64,000 bases of DNA from CAZPDM01 sp964585305 (lineage in GTDB: Bacteria > Planctomycetota > Uabimicrobiia > Uabimicrobiales > JABWCH01): contig CAZPDM010000013.1 in NCBI GenBank assembly GCA_964585305.1, positions 1 to 64,000 on the forward strand. The letters are read 5' to 3'. The position numbers were made by a program, and so were the translations under genes. The notes below the pieces were generated by a model, which was not told the origin of the DNA, ran no database searches, and saw only the letters and a program-made list of their open reading frames with translations. Positions 25,642 to 35,293 of the stretch are shown piece after piece (within the stretch, counting starts at the first letter, position 1; the number at the start of each line of letters is the position of its first letter).

Positions 25642-27612
25642 TTATTTTTGTAAAAAATTTTCTATTGCTTTTCTTAGTTCACTTCCAACTGCATAGATAT
25701 AGGGAAAATCTGAAATTACAATAGCATTTCCACCATTTAATAAATTTTGTCCAATGAAAATTTTCTTCTGTTGTTGAGGTGTAATAATTTTTAAACAATA
25801 TTGTGCTAGTTCTTCGCAACATTGAAATTTGCTTGCATCTTCTTTTTCTCCTAAAACTTCATCTGCCATAATCCAAGCACAGTGTCTTAAAACATTTTGC
25901 ATTTCTGGAGAGAAATAATTTTTATAAGAAGTTGTTTCTGAAATATTTTCTTTTTGAGATTTTATTGAAATTATGTCTATATTATTTTTTTGAGAGGATA
26001 TTTGAACTTCCTCTACATCTCCATAAATAAAAGCGTCTACACGAGTATTATAAAATTGAAAATGGCTGGAAAAAAATATTTCTTCTGTTGATAAAAATTG
26101 AGTGTTTTGAGTTGTTTTTTCTATAGGTTCAATACTATGTTTGGAAATAGAAAAATTTCTCCATAGAGTATCCTGATATAGAAGATGGGAGGAGCGGTTA
26201 TTGTCAAATATATATATATTTTGACGAACAAAGATATTTTCCTTTTCCCAAAACCATTCTAAATAATAGGTTTTATTAGAATTTATTTCTACCGCTAAAG
26301 AGTCCAATGTATGAGGAATATCTGTTCTTTGAAACTTTTGGGATTGAAGATTATCTAGACTATAAAAGAAATTGCTTACTTTTTTTGTTTCAATTTCCAT
26401 TTTCTTAGGTTCTTCTAATTCCCAATTTTTCTTAGAATTTTGAGATAATATCCAAGAAAATTGCGATTTTTTTTTGATACTAGAAATATTTTCCAACATT
26501 ATATTTTCTTCTGTAAATCGCAGAATTTTGGGATCTATCCATTGCTCTAAAGAAAGTGGAATATCTTTTAGCCAATAAGAATCTACTAAATATATATGAG
26601 AAAGACTTAATTTTTCTGGCATAAGTTCTATAGAGTAAAAATCTGTTAAAGTAATTTCTGCGCGTGCAACATAATAATAAGTATGACTATTTTTTTTGAC
26701 TTTATTTCCCACTAAAACAAATTCCACTTTTTCGTTTTGAGTTTGATATCCTAACAAATATGAATCTCTAAATTCTTCAATTGTTATATTGGAGGCATTT
26801 ACAAAATCTTGTATTTTAGCAGTACTTGCAAAACTCTCAAGTTTTTGAATAAGATAAGGCGATACACGATCTTGAAATGGACTTGTATTCTTATTTCCAT
26901 GAATTTCTTTAAGTTGCCAAATACCTTCTTCTTTTATGATAATTATTTTTTCTGTTCCGAATTTTTGCCAAGCCCAAATTAAAGGAAAATTCTTTTTAGA
27001 GATGTGAAATATTTTGCGGCTTCTCCAATCATCAGGACTTTCACGAATATTTTGAAGAGAAAAACGCATCTCTCCAGGAACTTGTAAAAGGATATTGCTT
27101 TGATTTAATCGCGCATAACTTGGCGTGTTATTTGCTAATACTATGTTTGATGTACTAGATGTATTTGATGTATTATCAGAAACATTAAATCCAAAATGTA
27201 AAATTTGTTGAGTATTACTATATTGTATTTGAATAGAATCCCCAAATGTTTCTAAATTGCTTAATCCATATTTAACCCATTCATTATCAGCAACTTTTTG
27301 GGGAGGGCTGCAAGATACTAATGTTGATAAAGTTTGTAAAAAATTGATAACAACAACATCATCAGCTACATCTTGTAAATGAGCATCTCTTTTTCGATAT
27401 TCTAATTTCCAACCAGTTGGCATTCGTTGTAATAATAATTGCGCTGTTCCAGAGTTTAAGATAATTTTCTGTATAGCAGAAAAATCAAAGCCTGTAAAAA
27501 TTGTTAAATCGGGTTGTTTTAATCTGTCTATATGAAGTGGTGGGTGCAAAAAAATTGCAGCAATACATAGTCCCACCGCTAAACTAAAAAGTATACATGT
27601 TTTTTGCAGCAT
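25642..27612 (-). CDS. DUF4340-like exported protein
   Basis: An N-terminal hydrophobic segment (ILFSLAVGLCIAAIFLHP) anchors or exports the protein. It is followed by repeated modules of the type IQKIILNSGTAQLLLQR...GWKLE...VKYGLSNLETFGDSIQIQY, the pattern of DUF4340 proteins. The usual DUF4340 partners (GldG-type and ABC-2 genes) are not adjacent here; instead it sits between an HpnA-like epimerase and an MFS permease. 656 residues allow more than one DUF4340 unit. Function is unknown. Assignment is by pattern and moderate. Confidence 0.55.
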   Translation of the reverse strand: MLQKTCILFSLAVGLCIAAIFLHPPLHIDRLKQPDLTIFTGFDFSAIQKIILNSGTAQLLLQRMPTGWKLEYRKRDAHLQDVADDVVVINFLQTLSTLVSCSPPQKVADNEWVKYGLSNLETFGDSIQIQYSNTQQILHFGFNVSDNTSNTSSTSNIVLANNTPSYARLNQSNILLQVPGEMRFSLQNIRESPDDWRSRKIFHISKKNFPLIWAWQKFGTEKIIIIKEEGIWQLKEIHGNKNTSPFQDRVSPYLIQKLESFASTAKIQDFVNASNITIEEFRDSYLLGYQTQNEKVEFVLVGNKVKKNSHTYYYVARAEITLTDFYSIELMPEKLSLSHIYLVDSYWLKDIPLSLEQWIDPKILRFTEENIMLENISSIKKKSQFSWILSQNSKKNWELEEPKKMEIETKKVSNFFYSLDNLQSQKFQRTDIPHTLDSLAVEINSNKTYYLEWFWEKENIFVRQNIYIFDNNRSSHLLYQDTLWRNFSISKHSIEPIEKTTQNTQFLSTEEIFFSSHFQFYNTRVDAFIYGDVEEVQISSQKNNIDIISIKSQKENISETTSYKNYFSPEMQNVLRHCAWIMADEVLGEKEDASKFQCCEELAQYCLKIITPQQQKKIFIGQNLLNGGNAIVISDFPYIYAVGSELRKAIENFLQK

Positions 27613-27629
27613 AATAATACTATATTTTT

Positions 27630-28610
27630 TTACACATACTTATTTTTTTTAAACCAATCTACAGCACGCATTAAAGCATCTTCAATACTTGTAGGCGCGA
27701 GACCTAATACTTTTTGAGCTTTTGTACTATCAAAAAACATAATCTTTTTTGCCATGCGAACGCCATCTAAAGGAACGCTAGGAGGTTTTCCAGTTATATT
27801 AGCTAAATTTTCAGAAATCAAACCAGCCATATAGGCAACAAAATATGGCATTTTGATTTTAGGGGCTTTTACTCCACTAATTTTTTCCAGTAATTGAAAA
27901 ATTTCTATCAGACGTAAATTTTGATGACCAAGAATATATCTCTCTCCTATTTGGCCTTTTTCTAAAGCTAATAAATGGCCTAAAGCAACATCTTCTACTG
28001 CAATTAAATTTAATCCTGTATCAAGATATGCTGGCATTTTTCCTTGTAAAAAATCTACGATAATTTTTCCAGTTGGTGTGGGTTTTATATCATAGGACCC
28101 TATTGGCGCACTAGGATTAACAATAACAATCGGTAATCCTTCGCTTGCTAATTCCATTGCAACTTTTTCTGCTAAATATTTAGATTTTTTATAATGACTA
28201 ACAATATCAGAAATTTCTGCTAAACTATTTTCGTCGGCACAAGAACCATCGCTATTTGCTTTTAATGTTGCTACAGAACTAGTATAAACGATTTTCTGTA
28301 TTCCAGCTTCAGCAGCTGCTATAAATAGATTTCTGCTTCCATCAACATTTATATCATAAAAAATTTGTGGATTTTTTTCCCATAAGCTATAATGAGCAGC
28401 TACATGAAAAAGATAATCACATCCGACTAATGCTTTTTGTAAAGAAGTAGCATCTCGTAAGTCGCCTGGAACAATCTCAATATTTAAATCTTGTAAATGT
28501 TGCGACGGCGTTCCTCTTACAATTGCTTTCACTTTAAATTTTGCTTCTACTAACTTGCGGGCTACCCAATAGCCTACAAATCCCGAAGCTCCTGTAACTA
28601 ATGCTTGCAT
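27630..28610 (-). CDS. hpnA: NAD-dependent epimerase, hopanoid-associated HpnA type
   Basis: Extended SDR fold: ALVTGASGFVGYWVARKL at the N-terminus, VYTSSVATL, and the YxxxK motif in HYKKSKYLAEK. Characteristic of HpnA-type proteins are NPSAPIGSYDIKPTPTGKII, MPAYLDTGLNLIAVEDVA and GERYILGHQNL. In hopanoid producers HpnA is a sugar epimerase next to squalene-hopene genes. No other hopanoid gene is in the window, so the role here is inferred from homology alone. Ribosome site GGAGAAAT. It lies 17 bases upstream of the DUF4340-like gene. Confidence 0.8.
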   Translation of the reverse strand: MQALVTGASGFVGYWVARKLVEAKFKVKAIVRGTPSQHLQDLNIEIVPGDLRDATSLQKALVGCDYLFHVAAHYSLWEKNPQIFYDINVDGSRNLFIAAAEAGIQKIVYTSSVATLKANSDGSCADENSLAEISDIVSHYKKSKYLAEKVAMELASEGLPIVIVNPSAPIGSYDIKPTPTGKIIVDFLQGKMPAYLDTGLNLIAVEDVALGHLLALEKGQIGERYILGHQNLRLIEIFQLLEKISGVKAPKIKMPYFVAYMAGLISENLANITGKPPSVPLDGVRMAKKIMFFDSTKAQKVLGLAPTSIEDALMRAVDWFKKNKYV

Positions 28611-28634
28611 ATATATTTCTCCAATATCTTAGAA

Positions 28635-28677
28635 ATTATTTTTCTACAAGAAAATTTTTTTCTTGCAGAAAAATAAT
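28635..28677 (-). terminator. Long AT-rich hairpin downstream of ridA
   Basis: Two 20-base arms pair with one mismatch around a TTT loop (28635-28654 with 28658-28677). On the minus strand it lies between ridA and the hpnA-like gene. It can act as an attenuating terminator or as an RNA-stabilising stem within the operon. Confidence 0.5.
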
Positions 28678-28686
28678 AATAAATTC

Positions 28687-29067
28687 TTAGCACAAAGCTA
28701 TTGCTTCCATTTCAACTGCAACATCTTTTGGTAGTCTGCTGACTTCTACACAAGCACGTGCAGGTTTAGATGTCCCAAAATATTCTTGATAAATGTCATT
28801 AAGTTCTTTGAAATTGTTCATATCTTTAAGATAGATATTTACTTTAACAACTTTTTCTAAATTTGAACCTCCTGCAAGAATAACCGCTTTCAAATTTTCT
28901 AATACCTGGCGACATTGTTTTGAAAAAGATTCTGTAACAAGAGCATTTGTTTGGGGATCGATAGGGATTTGCCCGGAGATAAAAAGAAGATTTCCTGTTT
29001 TAACTGCTTGAGAATAAGGGCCAACAGGATTTGGGGCTTTCTCCGTATATACTATTAGTTTATCCAT
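28687..29067 (-). CDS. ridA: RidA family enamine/imine deaminase
   Basis: 126 residues from the ATG at 29067, which follows AGGAAAA and gives the usual N-terminus (KLIVYTEKAPNPVGPYSQAV). The family features are GPYSQA, LLFISGQIPIDPQT and the Arg in KPARACVEVSRLP that binds the carboxylate of 2-aminoacrylate-type imines. It detoxifies reactive enamines made by PLP enzymes. A PLP lyase of the methionine gamma-lyase type is encoded at 53 kb, which would produce such imines, although the genes are not linked. Confidence 0.9.
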   Translation of the reverse strand: MDKLIVYTEKAPNPVGPYSQAVKTGNLLFISGQIPIDPQTNALVTESFSKQCRQVLENLKAVILAGGSNLEKVVKVNIYLKDMNNFKELNDIYQEYFGTSKPARACVEVSRLPKDVAVEMEAIALC

Positions 29068-29149
29068 TGTTTTTTTCCTATAAAGTAACAAATATTAACT
29101 GAACTTAAGAATTTATTATACATTCCTATCTCAATACTAACTTTAGCTA

Positions 29150-29297
29150 AGTAAACTTGTCCATGCACGGATGGTAGGAATTAACCCGCCGCTTATAGAC
29201 GGTGATCTTTAACGAAAAAAAAATTTGCAGCGGCGGGTTCAATTCCTCATAGTTGGATATCAAACACGTAGTTGGCATATTTTTTAGTTCAAAAACT
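29150..29297 (+). repeat. Intergenic palindromic repeat, copy B
   Basis: Matches copy A near 23.8 kb: GTCCATGCAC, GGTAGGAATTAACCCGCCGC, CTTTAACGAAA, GCAGCGGCGGGTTCAATTCC (29227-29246) and CATAGTTGG-like tail to AAAAACT. The inner CCATGCAC hairpin is shortened here. It fills most of the space between the divergent ridA and MCE genes. Beyond the repeat I see nothing supportable in this gap except the AGGAGG ribosome site at its right end. Confidence 0.8.
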
Positions 29298-29422
29298 TTT
29301 GTCTATTCATTTATCTTAGCTTTTGAGAAAGTAAAGTCAAGAAAAAATTAGCATTTGGTTTGACTTTGCTAGGATTATATATACAACTTTTAACATTAGT
29401 TTCTACCAAGGAGGATGCCACA

Positions 29423-30829
29423 ATGCGCCAATTTTGGAATCGTATTTTAGCTCGAAAATCTCCAGTCTTTTGGAGTATGGTAACTTTTTTTGTTGGAATA
29501 ACTTTGTTTGTGATCATTCAATTAGGAAGGAATTATCTTCCCTGGTTGGCCCAAGAAATACTTCCTAGAATTCCTAACCTTAATAATAATATTGAAATTC
29601 GTTTGGAAGTTAAAAATCCTACCAATGTTTCTGTTCAATCTAAATTGGAAACTTTTAAAGTTGGGACATCTGTTTATCGTTTTCAGCCTAAATTAGAGGT
29701 TTTAGGTTTTGTAAAAGATATTCAAATTAAGTCCGATCATGTTTTATTTTTATTGAGCATTTCTGCAAAATATAAAGATGCTATATTATGTGATACTACG
29801 AAGTTTGAGCTTTTACAAAGCTCTCCTTCTATGATTATGATTTTTCAGCGTTTTTTTGAAGGGCCAAATGCTCAACAGTTTAAACAAGAAATGAAGCGAT
29901 TAGCAGAAAATAACCAAAGTAAGATCAGTATTATTTTTCTTAGATTAACACAAATTCTAGGAAGTAAAATAAAAAATGAGCAGCAAGCAAAAGCTATTTT
30001 GGAAGATCCGCAGCTAAAAGCCATGATTTACGAGCAATTTCGCGAACAAATTACTACAAAAATAGATTTACAAGAACTTTGGGATAAGCTGGAACAAAAT
30101 CCCCATGCAAAACACACTGTAGAAATTTTTCAAAAAAATATTGATTGGAAAAAAGTTAAATATCGAGCTATTGCTGGTGCTGGTTCACAAGCATTGGAAG
30201 ATGCTTCTACAGCATGGCTAGATCCTAAAATGGTTTTTGATGATCCAAATACAGCAGCAAAAGCATTGTTTTCTGTAATGAATTTTATTATTGATCCAAG
30301 TACAACAACTAAACGTGGAACAGATGCTTTGATTCCAGGGGCAACAAAAGCAGCTGTAAAAGCTACAGCAAAGGAGGCAGGAAAGATTGCTAAAGAAAAT
30401 TTCCCGGAAATTTTAGAAAGCGGAAGTGAAGCAGCAATCAATGTTTTAACAGAAACTCAAACACCACAAAAAATCTGGGAAGGATTATTGAATTTATCAA
30501 AAAATAAACAAATTCGAGAATATACTCAAAAACGTTATGGCTCTAAAGTAACAGAGGCTATCAGTCAAACTTTTATTGAAGCTTCCAATGATCCTCAGAT
30601 TGTTACAAATTTTAATACAATTGTATCTGATATACAAAATATAACAACAGGATGGTTAGAAAAATTTCTGTTGGACGAAACGCATAGCGGCCCAAATCCA
30701 TTACTTTTAGTAGCTATTCGAGAAGGTATTTCTCAAAAAATAGAATCGCAAATTGTTTGTTATCCTGGAGAAAATGGCCGTCGAGTATCATCGGAAAATA
30801 TTTTTGTTACAATCTTTCAAGATTTTTAG
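29423..30829 (+). CDS. MCE/MlaD-like membrane-anchored lipid-transport protein
   Basis: The ATG at 29423 follows AAGGAGG; an upstream start lacks one. A single membrane helix lies at about 17-36 (VFWSMVTFFVGITLFVIIQL). The following 110 residues fit an MCE domain pattern: a G-x-x-V segment (FKVGTSVYRF), LEVLGFVKDIQIKSDHV, and LLSISAKYKDAILCDTTKF. The rest is helical, Lys/Gln-rich, with no second anchor. It is the substrate-binding MCE component by context: the next gene is an MlaF-MlaE-like fusion 12 bases away. The role is phospholipid or hydrophobic-compound traffic between membranes. The MCE match is weak in isolation and leans on the operon. Confidence 0.65.
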   Translation: MRQFWNRILARKSPVFWSMVTFFVGITLFVIIQLGRNYLPWLAQEILPRIPNLNNNIEIRLEVKNPTNVSVQSKLETFKVGTSVYRFQPKLEVLGFVKDIQIKSDHVLFLLSISAKYKDAILCDTTKFELLQSSPSMIMIFQRFFEGPNAQQFKQEMKRLAENNQSKISIIFLRLTQILGSKIKNEQQAKAILEDPQLKAMIYEQFREQITTKIDLQELWDKLEQNPHAKHTVEIFQKNIDWKKVKYRAIAGAGSQALEDASTAWLDPKMVFDDPNTAAKALFSVMNFIIDPSTTTKRGTDALIPGATKAAVKATAKEAGKIAKENFPEILESGSEAAINVLTETQTPQKIWEGLLNLSKNKQIREYTQKRYGSKVTEAISQTFIEASNDPQIVTNFNTIVSDIQNITTGWLEKFLLDETHSGPNPLLLVAIREGISQKIESQIVCYPGENGRRVSSENIFVTIFQDF

Positions 30830-30841
30830 GAAGCAGCAATT

Positions 30842-32704
30842 ATGACAAATTCGCAAAACAATATAGAGAATAAAAACTCTCCAATATTGGATATTCAGGG
30901 AATTAGTATACAAACAGTAAAACCAACTGTGTTTGGTATTACAAAGAAAAAATCTAAAGAAAAAGATAAAATCGCAGCAAGTACAAATATAAAGGATATT
31001 GTAAAATCAGAGGTCAGTATTGAGCCTTTATTATGCAATTTAGAATTGAGTGCGTATCCCGGAGAGATTGTCCTTTTATTAGGTGCAAGTGGTACAGGAA
31101 AGTCTCTTCTTGCTAATCTTATTTTAGGATTTGTCTCCAGCGTTGATAAAGGAATTGTTATTAAATCTGATCATAGTAAAGCCCATTTTTCTGTAAAACT
31201 AGAGCAAAGTCCTACAGAATATAATCTTTTAAATCCTATATATCCTACAGATTTAGAAGGAAAAATTGGAGTCATGTTTCAATCTCTAGGACTTTTTGAT
31301 GATCTTACAGTAGGCGAAAATTGGGAGATTGCAAACGATCAATCACAACTCCCTCTTGCTGGGACAGAATGGAACGATTGGAAACGTGAAACTTTAAAGT
31401 CTTTGGGGTTAGACGATAGTGTTTTACAATCTAATATTCATAAACTTTCCGGGGGACAGAAGCAGCGTGTTGCATTTGGTCGTCTTTTGGCTTTTCAACC
31501 AGATATTATGATATTAGACGAGCCTACCAGTGCATTAGATATTTCTACTGCACAACAAGTTGTTGGAATGATCCAAAAAACTCATAAAAAGAAAATTTTG
31601 GAAAATAAAAAATGCCTGACTTTAATCATTACTCATGATTATGAAAATTTTATTCAAATTGCCGATCGAGTTTGGTACATATCTCCAGGAGGAATCATTC
31701 AAAAGGAAGATGGAACGACAGAAAAACGCACTGGTGGGCATGTTGAAAATCATTTTCCTCCCAAAAGTAAAACTTATTATGAAAAAGATCTTTGTACTAA
31801 ACGATATCCTGATGAACCATCAGATTATTCTCAAGAAGAATGGCTACGACATGAAGCACGTTGCCAAGATATAGCCTACAATACATTATTTCTGAGGTTT
31901 TTTCAAAGTTTAATCCGCGCCATGCGTCCTAAAAACTATCGTTGGTGGCGTAAATTTTTTGGTATTATGTGGAAATTGTTAGTAATGCGTGCGTTACTTT
32001 ATATCTTGGTGACAGGTTTTTTCTTAGGATTAGTTTGTACATATTTTTCTCTTAATCTGAATCTGGGTTCTGTCCAATTAGCAAGTGGAACAAAAGTAAA
32101 GGTCGAGCAATTTATTTTGCCAACTTTTTTCCGCGAAATGTTAAGCGGATTTGGGATTGTTATGTTTCGCGCACTTATTCCTTTGTTTACTTGTATTTTT
32201 ATTGCCGCTCGATCTGGAACTGCAATTACTTCTTATTTATCTTCTATGAGAGATAACGAACGAAGACAATGGGATTCTTTGCAAAACTTAGGTATTGAAC
32301 CGCATCTTTTTTTCTTTCCTCAAATTGTAATATGCTTTGTATTAGGATGTTGGATATTATCGTATCTTTCTTTTTTATGTGCTGCATTAGGCTCTCTTTT
32401 AGTGGCTCTAGCTACAAATCCTCTTTGTACCTGGTATACATGGATGGACACATTTTGGAAATATCTTTATCCCCAACCACTATTTGATGTAATAAGCTTT
32501 ATTCCTATTTTTGCAGGCTTTGGTATGTTTACTTTAAAAACAATGGTTGTTGGCTTTGCTATTGCCTGCATCTCTTTCTCCTGGGGAGTAAAATTAAGAA
32601 AAAATACATTGGAAACTATCCACCATCTTATGGGAGCTAATATTTGCAATATGGTTGCAATTTTGTTGGTTTTCTTTATCTTGTTAATTATAGAATTAGG
32701 ATAG
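30842..32704 (+). CDS. Fused ABC ATPase-permease of the Mla (MlaF-MlaE) type
   Basis: N-terminal ABC ATPase: Walker A LLGASGTGKSLL (about 79-90), signature LSGGQKQRVAFGRLL (about 201-215) and Walker B DIMILDEPTSALD. The N-terminus has a 60-residue Lys-rich extension. From about 375 a permease follows with RSGTAITSYLSSMRDNERRQ, close to the MlaE pattern in which Gly-Ser/Thr-Ala and a Glu-Gln rich helix precede GVDP (here LGIEP). MlaF and MlaE are normally separate polypeptides; here one chain of 620 residues has both. The transporter would be a homodimer. It is operonic with the MCE gene and the large G protein. Confidence 0.82.
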   Translation: MTNSQNNIENKNSPILDIQGISIQTVKPTVFGITKKKSKEKDKIAASTNIKDIVKSEVSIEPLLCNLELSAYPGEIVLLLGASGTGKSLLANLILGFVSSVDKGIVIKSDHSKAHFSVKLEQSPTEYNLLNPIYPTDLEGKIGVMFQSLGLFDDLTVGENWEIANDQSQLPLAGTEWNDWKRETLKSLGLDDSVLQSNIHKLSGGQKQRVAFGRLLAFQPDIMILDEPTSALDISTAQQVVGMIQKTHKKKILENKKCLTLIITHDYENFIQIADRVWYISPGGIIQKEDGTTEKRTGGHVENHFPPKSKTYYEKDLCTKRYPDEPSDYSQEEWLRHEARCQDIAYNTLFLRFFQSLIRAMRPKNYRWWRKFFGIMWKLLVMRALLYILVTGFFLGLVCTYFSLNLNLGSVQLASGTKVKVEQFILPTFFREMLSGFGIVMFRALIPLFTCIFIAARSGTAITSYLSSMRDNERRQWDSLQNLGIEPHLFFFPQIVICFVLGCWILSYLSFLCAALGSLLVALATNPLCTWYTWMDTFWKYLYPQPLFDVISFIPIFAGFGMFTLKTMVVGFAIACISFSWGVKLRKNTLETIHHLMGANICNMVAILLVFFILLIIELG

Positions 32705-32713
32705 GTTAAAACC

Positions 32714-35293
32714 ATGCGACAAATTTTTTATCAAATATTACTTCTGGTTTTATTTTTCTTATTTTTCTTTATAGCTATTATCTTTGGAATTTCTGAAAAA
32801 ATGGTACTTTCTTTTATATCTTGTATTTGTTTTCTTTTTACAATATATCTACTAAAGATTGTTGCCCAAGCCAAAAAGAAATGTCAGCAAAATATTTTGG
32901 AAATTGCTGTTTTAGGCCCATCAGGAGCCGGGAAAACAACATTTTCTGCAACCTTAATCCAACAATTAGTAAGTGGTTTTCCAGAAGGCCAATCTGCTGG
33001 ACTATGCAAAGGAGTTGGATATTTAGATGATAACATTGAACGTGATTTACGAAAACTAGCAATATCTAAAAAAGATAGTGAAGGTTTTCTTCCCCTCCAG
33101 CGATTAACTTACGAAATGGCATCCACAGAATTAAAAAATTATTCTCAAGGAAAGCTAAATCCTACCCACGAACCAGAATGTCTATATTTGAAATTGTTGC
33201 ATGGCAATACTTGGTATCGTCTGGAATGGTATGATATACCCGGAAGTTATTTTGAAGAAGAAAATAAAGATTTTAGCTATATTAAAGATATATTACGACG
33301 TTGTCATGGCGTAATATTTTTAATAGATTCTACAAAATTACTAGATAATTCGTTTTCAAAAACAGAACTATCTATTTTTCTAAAAAATTATTTTACAGCA
33401 TTTGCTTTACGAATGTTTTCTGGAACAGTTGTTGGAAAATTTCCGCTTTGGATAGCCTTTACTAAAGGCGATTCTGTTTTGCAATCTCCCAATTATGAAG
33501 ATGAATTGACTCGCCAAACTTCCCAGATTATTATTCCTGCTAAACAACATGATGAACGATTAGAATTATTAGTAAGTACAATTTCAGCAAATGTTCAGGC
33601 GGAGCGTTTATATTTTAATATTCCATATTTTATGGGAAAGTTTTGCGAAAGTCTTTGGAATCAAATTACTGTCCGGCAAAAAGGATTTGCTATTTTAAAA
33701 AGATGGTTAATTTTTTGGTGTTTAATGTTGCTGTACTGTTCTTTAGAGACTACAGCATATTGGCATTTTTCAGAATTAACAAGGGTACAAGAAGCTGATA
33801 ACTTAACCATATCCTCTGCAATTGAGATATTAAACAGTCTATGTGAAAATCATAAAGGGGTAGGATTGCCTTCTTTTTATGTCTATCGAAAATCAGAACT
33901 ATTAGCTAAAGCAGAAATGGTACAATTTATGCTTTCTCGTTTACTTACAGAAAAAATGGAAACTATAGTTATTTCACAATCTCAATATCATGCTGATTTG
34001 CGGTTAATCCTAGATGCTATCTTTGCTTTAGAAAAAAGCATCAAAATTTTAAAAATGTCTCCAAAAGATTTTCAATATCAAAAACATTTTGCTGAATATT
34101 TAACCTCCTGGGATAAACATATACAAAATGGTTCTTCCTTAGTGAAAAAACTTGAGTTTAGTCAAAAAATTCCACAAACTCAATTTCAGTTAAAACAAGC
34201 TATTTTATCGGAAACTAAGATCGAATTGCAAAAAGAACTGGATCAATCTCAAAGCCTTGCTGATACTTATATTGGCGAACAGTATTACAACGATCGTCTT
34301 TTACCTTTAATCCAATGGTATAAAAATTATGGTGGAGTATTTACTGATTTAGATAATCTATGCAATAAATATCAAAATGAACATTGGGATTATTGTTGGC
34401 AAAGATTTTCTAAAGAACTCATGGAAAACTCAACCATTACTTTAGAACAGCAGGCGGAAAAGTTATATACATTTTTTCTTGCACAGCCTAAAGAAGATAG
34501 AAAAACACAACATCTTGGCCAATGTCCAGCTGCTATTTATTTAAGCTGGCAAAAAAAAGTTATACCTGTTTTACAAAAACTCGATATTACTCTAGCAAAA
34601 CATTTTTTATTATATGAACGCCTTCAAGAACAATTAGAACCTTCTATTAAGTCAGAAATAACTGGATTCCAATTTGATAAAACCATGAGGAATCTATCGC
34701 GAAAACTCTTGGATACTACATTTGATAACAAAAATGTAACTTTAGAAGAAATGGAAAAATCCCTTCAAAAATTTCAAACTGAATTTGCCCAATATCGCCC
34801 GGAAATGGCCAAAATTTGGCAAGAACGTTGTGCGTATTTTCGTAACCCACCAAGTTATGAAATTGACATTACTTTTCAAGAATATGGAACAAATGCAAAA
34901 AATAAAACAAAACGCTGGGATACTGGAATCTTAGATAAATGGTATCTTTATACAAAATTTTCTTCAGAAGAAAAACAAACGGTGTTATTTCTTGACTTAA
35001 GTCAAGGCGGTAATTTCCAAGGAAGTATCGAGCGAAAAATTTATTGGAAACCTTGGACAAAGATAACTATATCCTGGCTGGAAGCTGATGATGATGTAGA
35101 TGTTATTTTACGTGATGATATTATCTTATATAGTAAAGAATTCCGAAATTGCCTATCTTTACTTGATGCTCGTACTATCCATCAAATTCTTGAAAACCAA
35201 AATCAGGAAGAATATTGGATCAAATTTGATGTTAAAAAAATTGACGAAATTATTCCGGCTTGGTTGCTTGAAATATATTTACATCAAAATTAA
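32714..35293 (+). CDS. Large membrane-anchored P-loop G protein (IcmF/TssM-like topology)
   Basis: Two hydrophobic segments at about 5-25 and 30-50, then a GTPase-like domain: G1 GPSGAGKTT at 68-76, G3 DIPGSYF at 174-180 and G4 AFTKGD at 248-253. A third membrane segment lies at about 331-349. The remaining 500 residues are helical and end in a beta-rich domain (about 750-859). TM-TM-NTPase-TM-periplasm is the order in TssM/IcmF of type VI secretion, but I see none of the other T6SS genes and TssM is larger. The gene starts 9 bases after the MlaFE-like stop, with its ribosome site inside that gene. I infer it powers or gates the same lipid transport complex. Confidence 0.65.
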   Translation: MRQIFYQILLLVLFFLFFFIAIIFGISEKMVLSFISCICFLFTIYLLKIVAQAKKKCQQNILEIAVLGPSGAGKTTFSATLIQQLVSGFPEGQSAGLCKGVGYLDDNIERDLRKLAISKKDSEGFLPLQRLTYEMASTELKNYSQGKLNPTHEPECLYLKLLHGNTWYRLEWYDIPGSYFEEENKDFSYIKDILRRCHGVIFLIDSTKLLDNSFSKTELSIFLKNYFTAFALRMFSGTVVGKFPLWIAFTKGDSVLQSPNYEDELTRQTSQIIIPAKQHDERLELLVSTISANVQAERLYFNIPYFMGKFCESLWNQITVRQKGFAILKRWLIFWCLMLLYCSLETTAYWHFSELTRVQEADNLTISSAIEILNSLCENHKGVGLPSFYVYRKSELLAKAEMVQFMLSRLLTEKMETIVISQSQYHADLRLILDAIFALEKSIKILKMSPKDFQYQKHFAEYLTSWDKHIQNGSSLVKKLEFSQKIPQTQFQLKQAILSETKIELQKELDQSQSLADTYIGEQYYNDRLLPLIQWYKNYGGVFTDLDNLCNKYQNEHWDYCWQRFSKELMENSTITLEQQAEKLYTFFLAQPKEDRKTQHLGQCPAAIYLSWQKKVIPVLQKLDITLAKHFLLYERLQEQLEPSIKSEITGFQFDKTMRNLSRKLLDTTFDNKNVTLEEMEKSLQKFQTEFAQYRPEMAKIWQERCAYFRNPPSYEIDITFQEYGTNAKNKTKRWDTGILDKWYLYTKFSSEEKQTVLFLDLSQGGNFQGSIERKIYWKPWTKITISWLEADDDVDVILRDDIILYSKEFRNCLSLLDARTIHQILENQNQEEYWIKFDVKKIDEIIPAWLLEIYLHQN

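Noticed and set aside
29360..29422. Earlier start for the MCE-like gene
   Set aside because: No ribosome site is seen there and it overlaps the end of repeat copy B's flank; AAGGAGG supports 29423.
32714..35293. Type VI secretion TssM
   Set aside because: The topology fits, but the protein is shorter than TssM and no other T6SS gene is present. I kept only an IcmF-like description.
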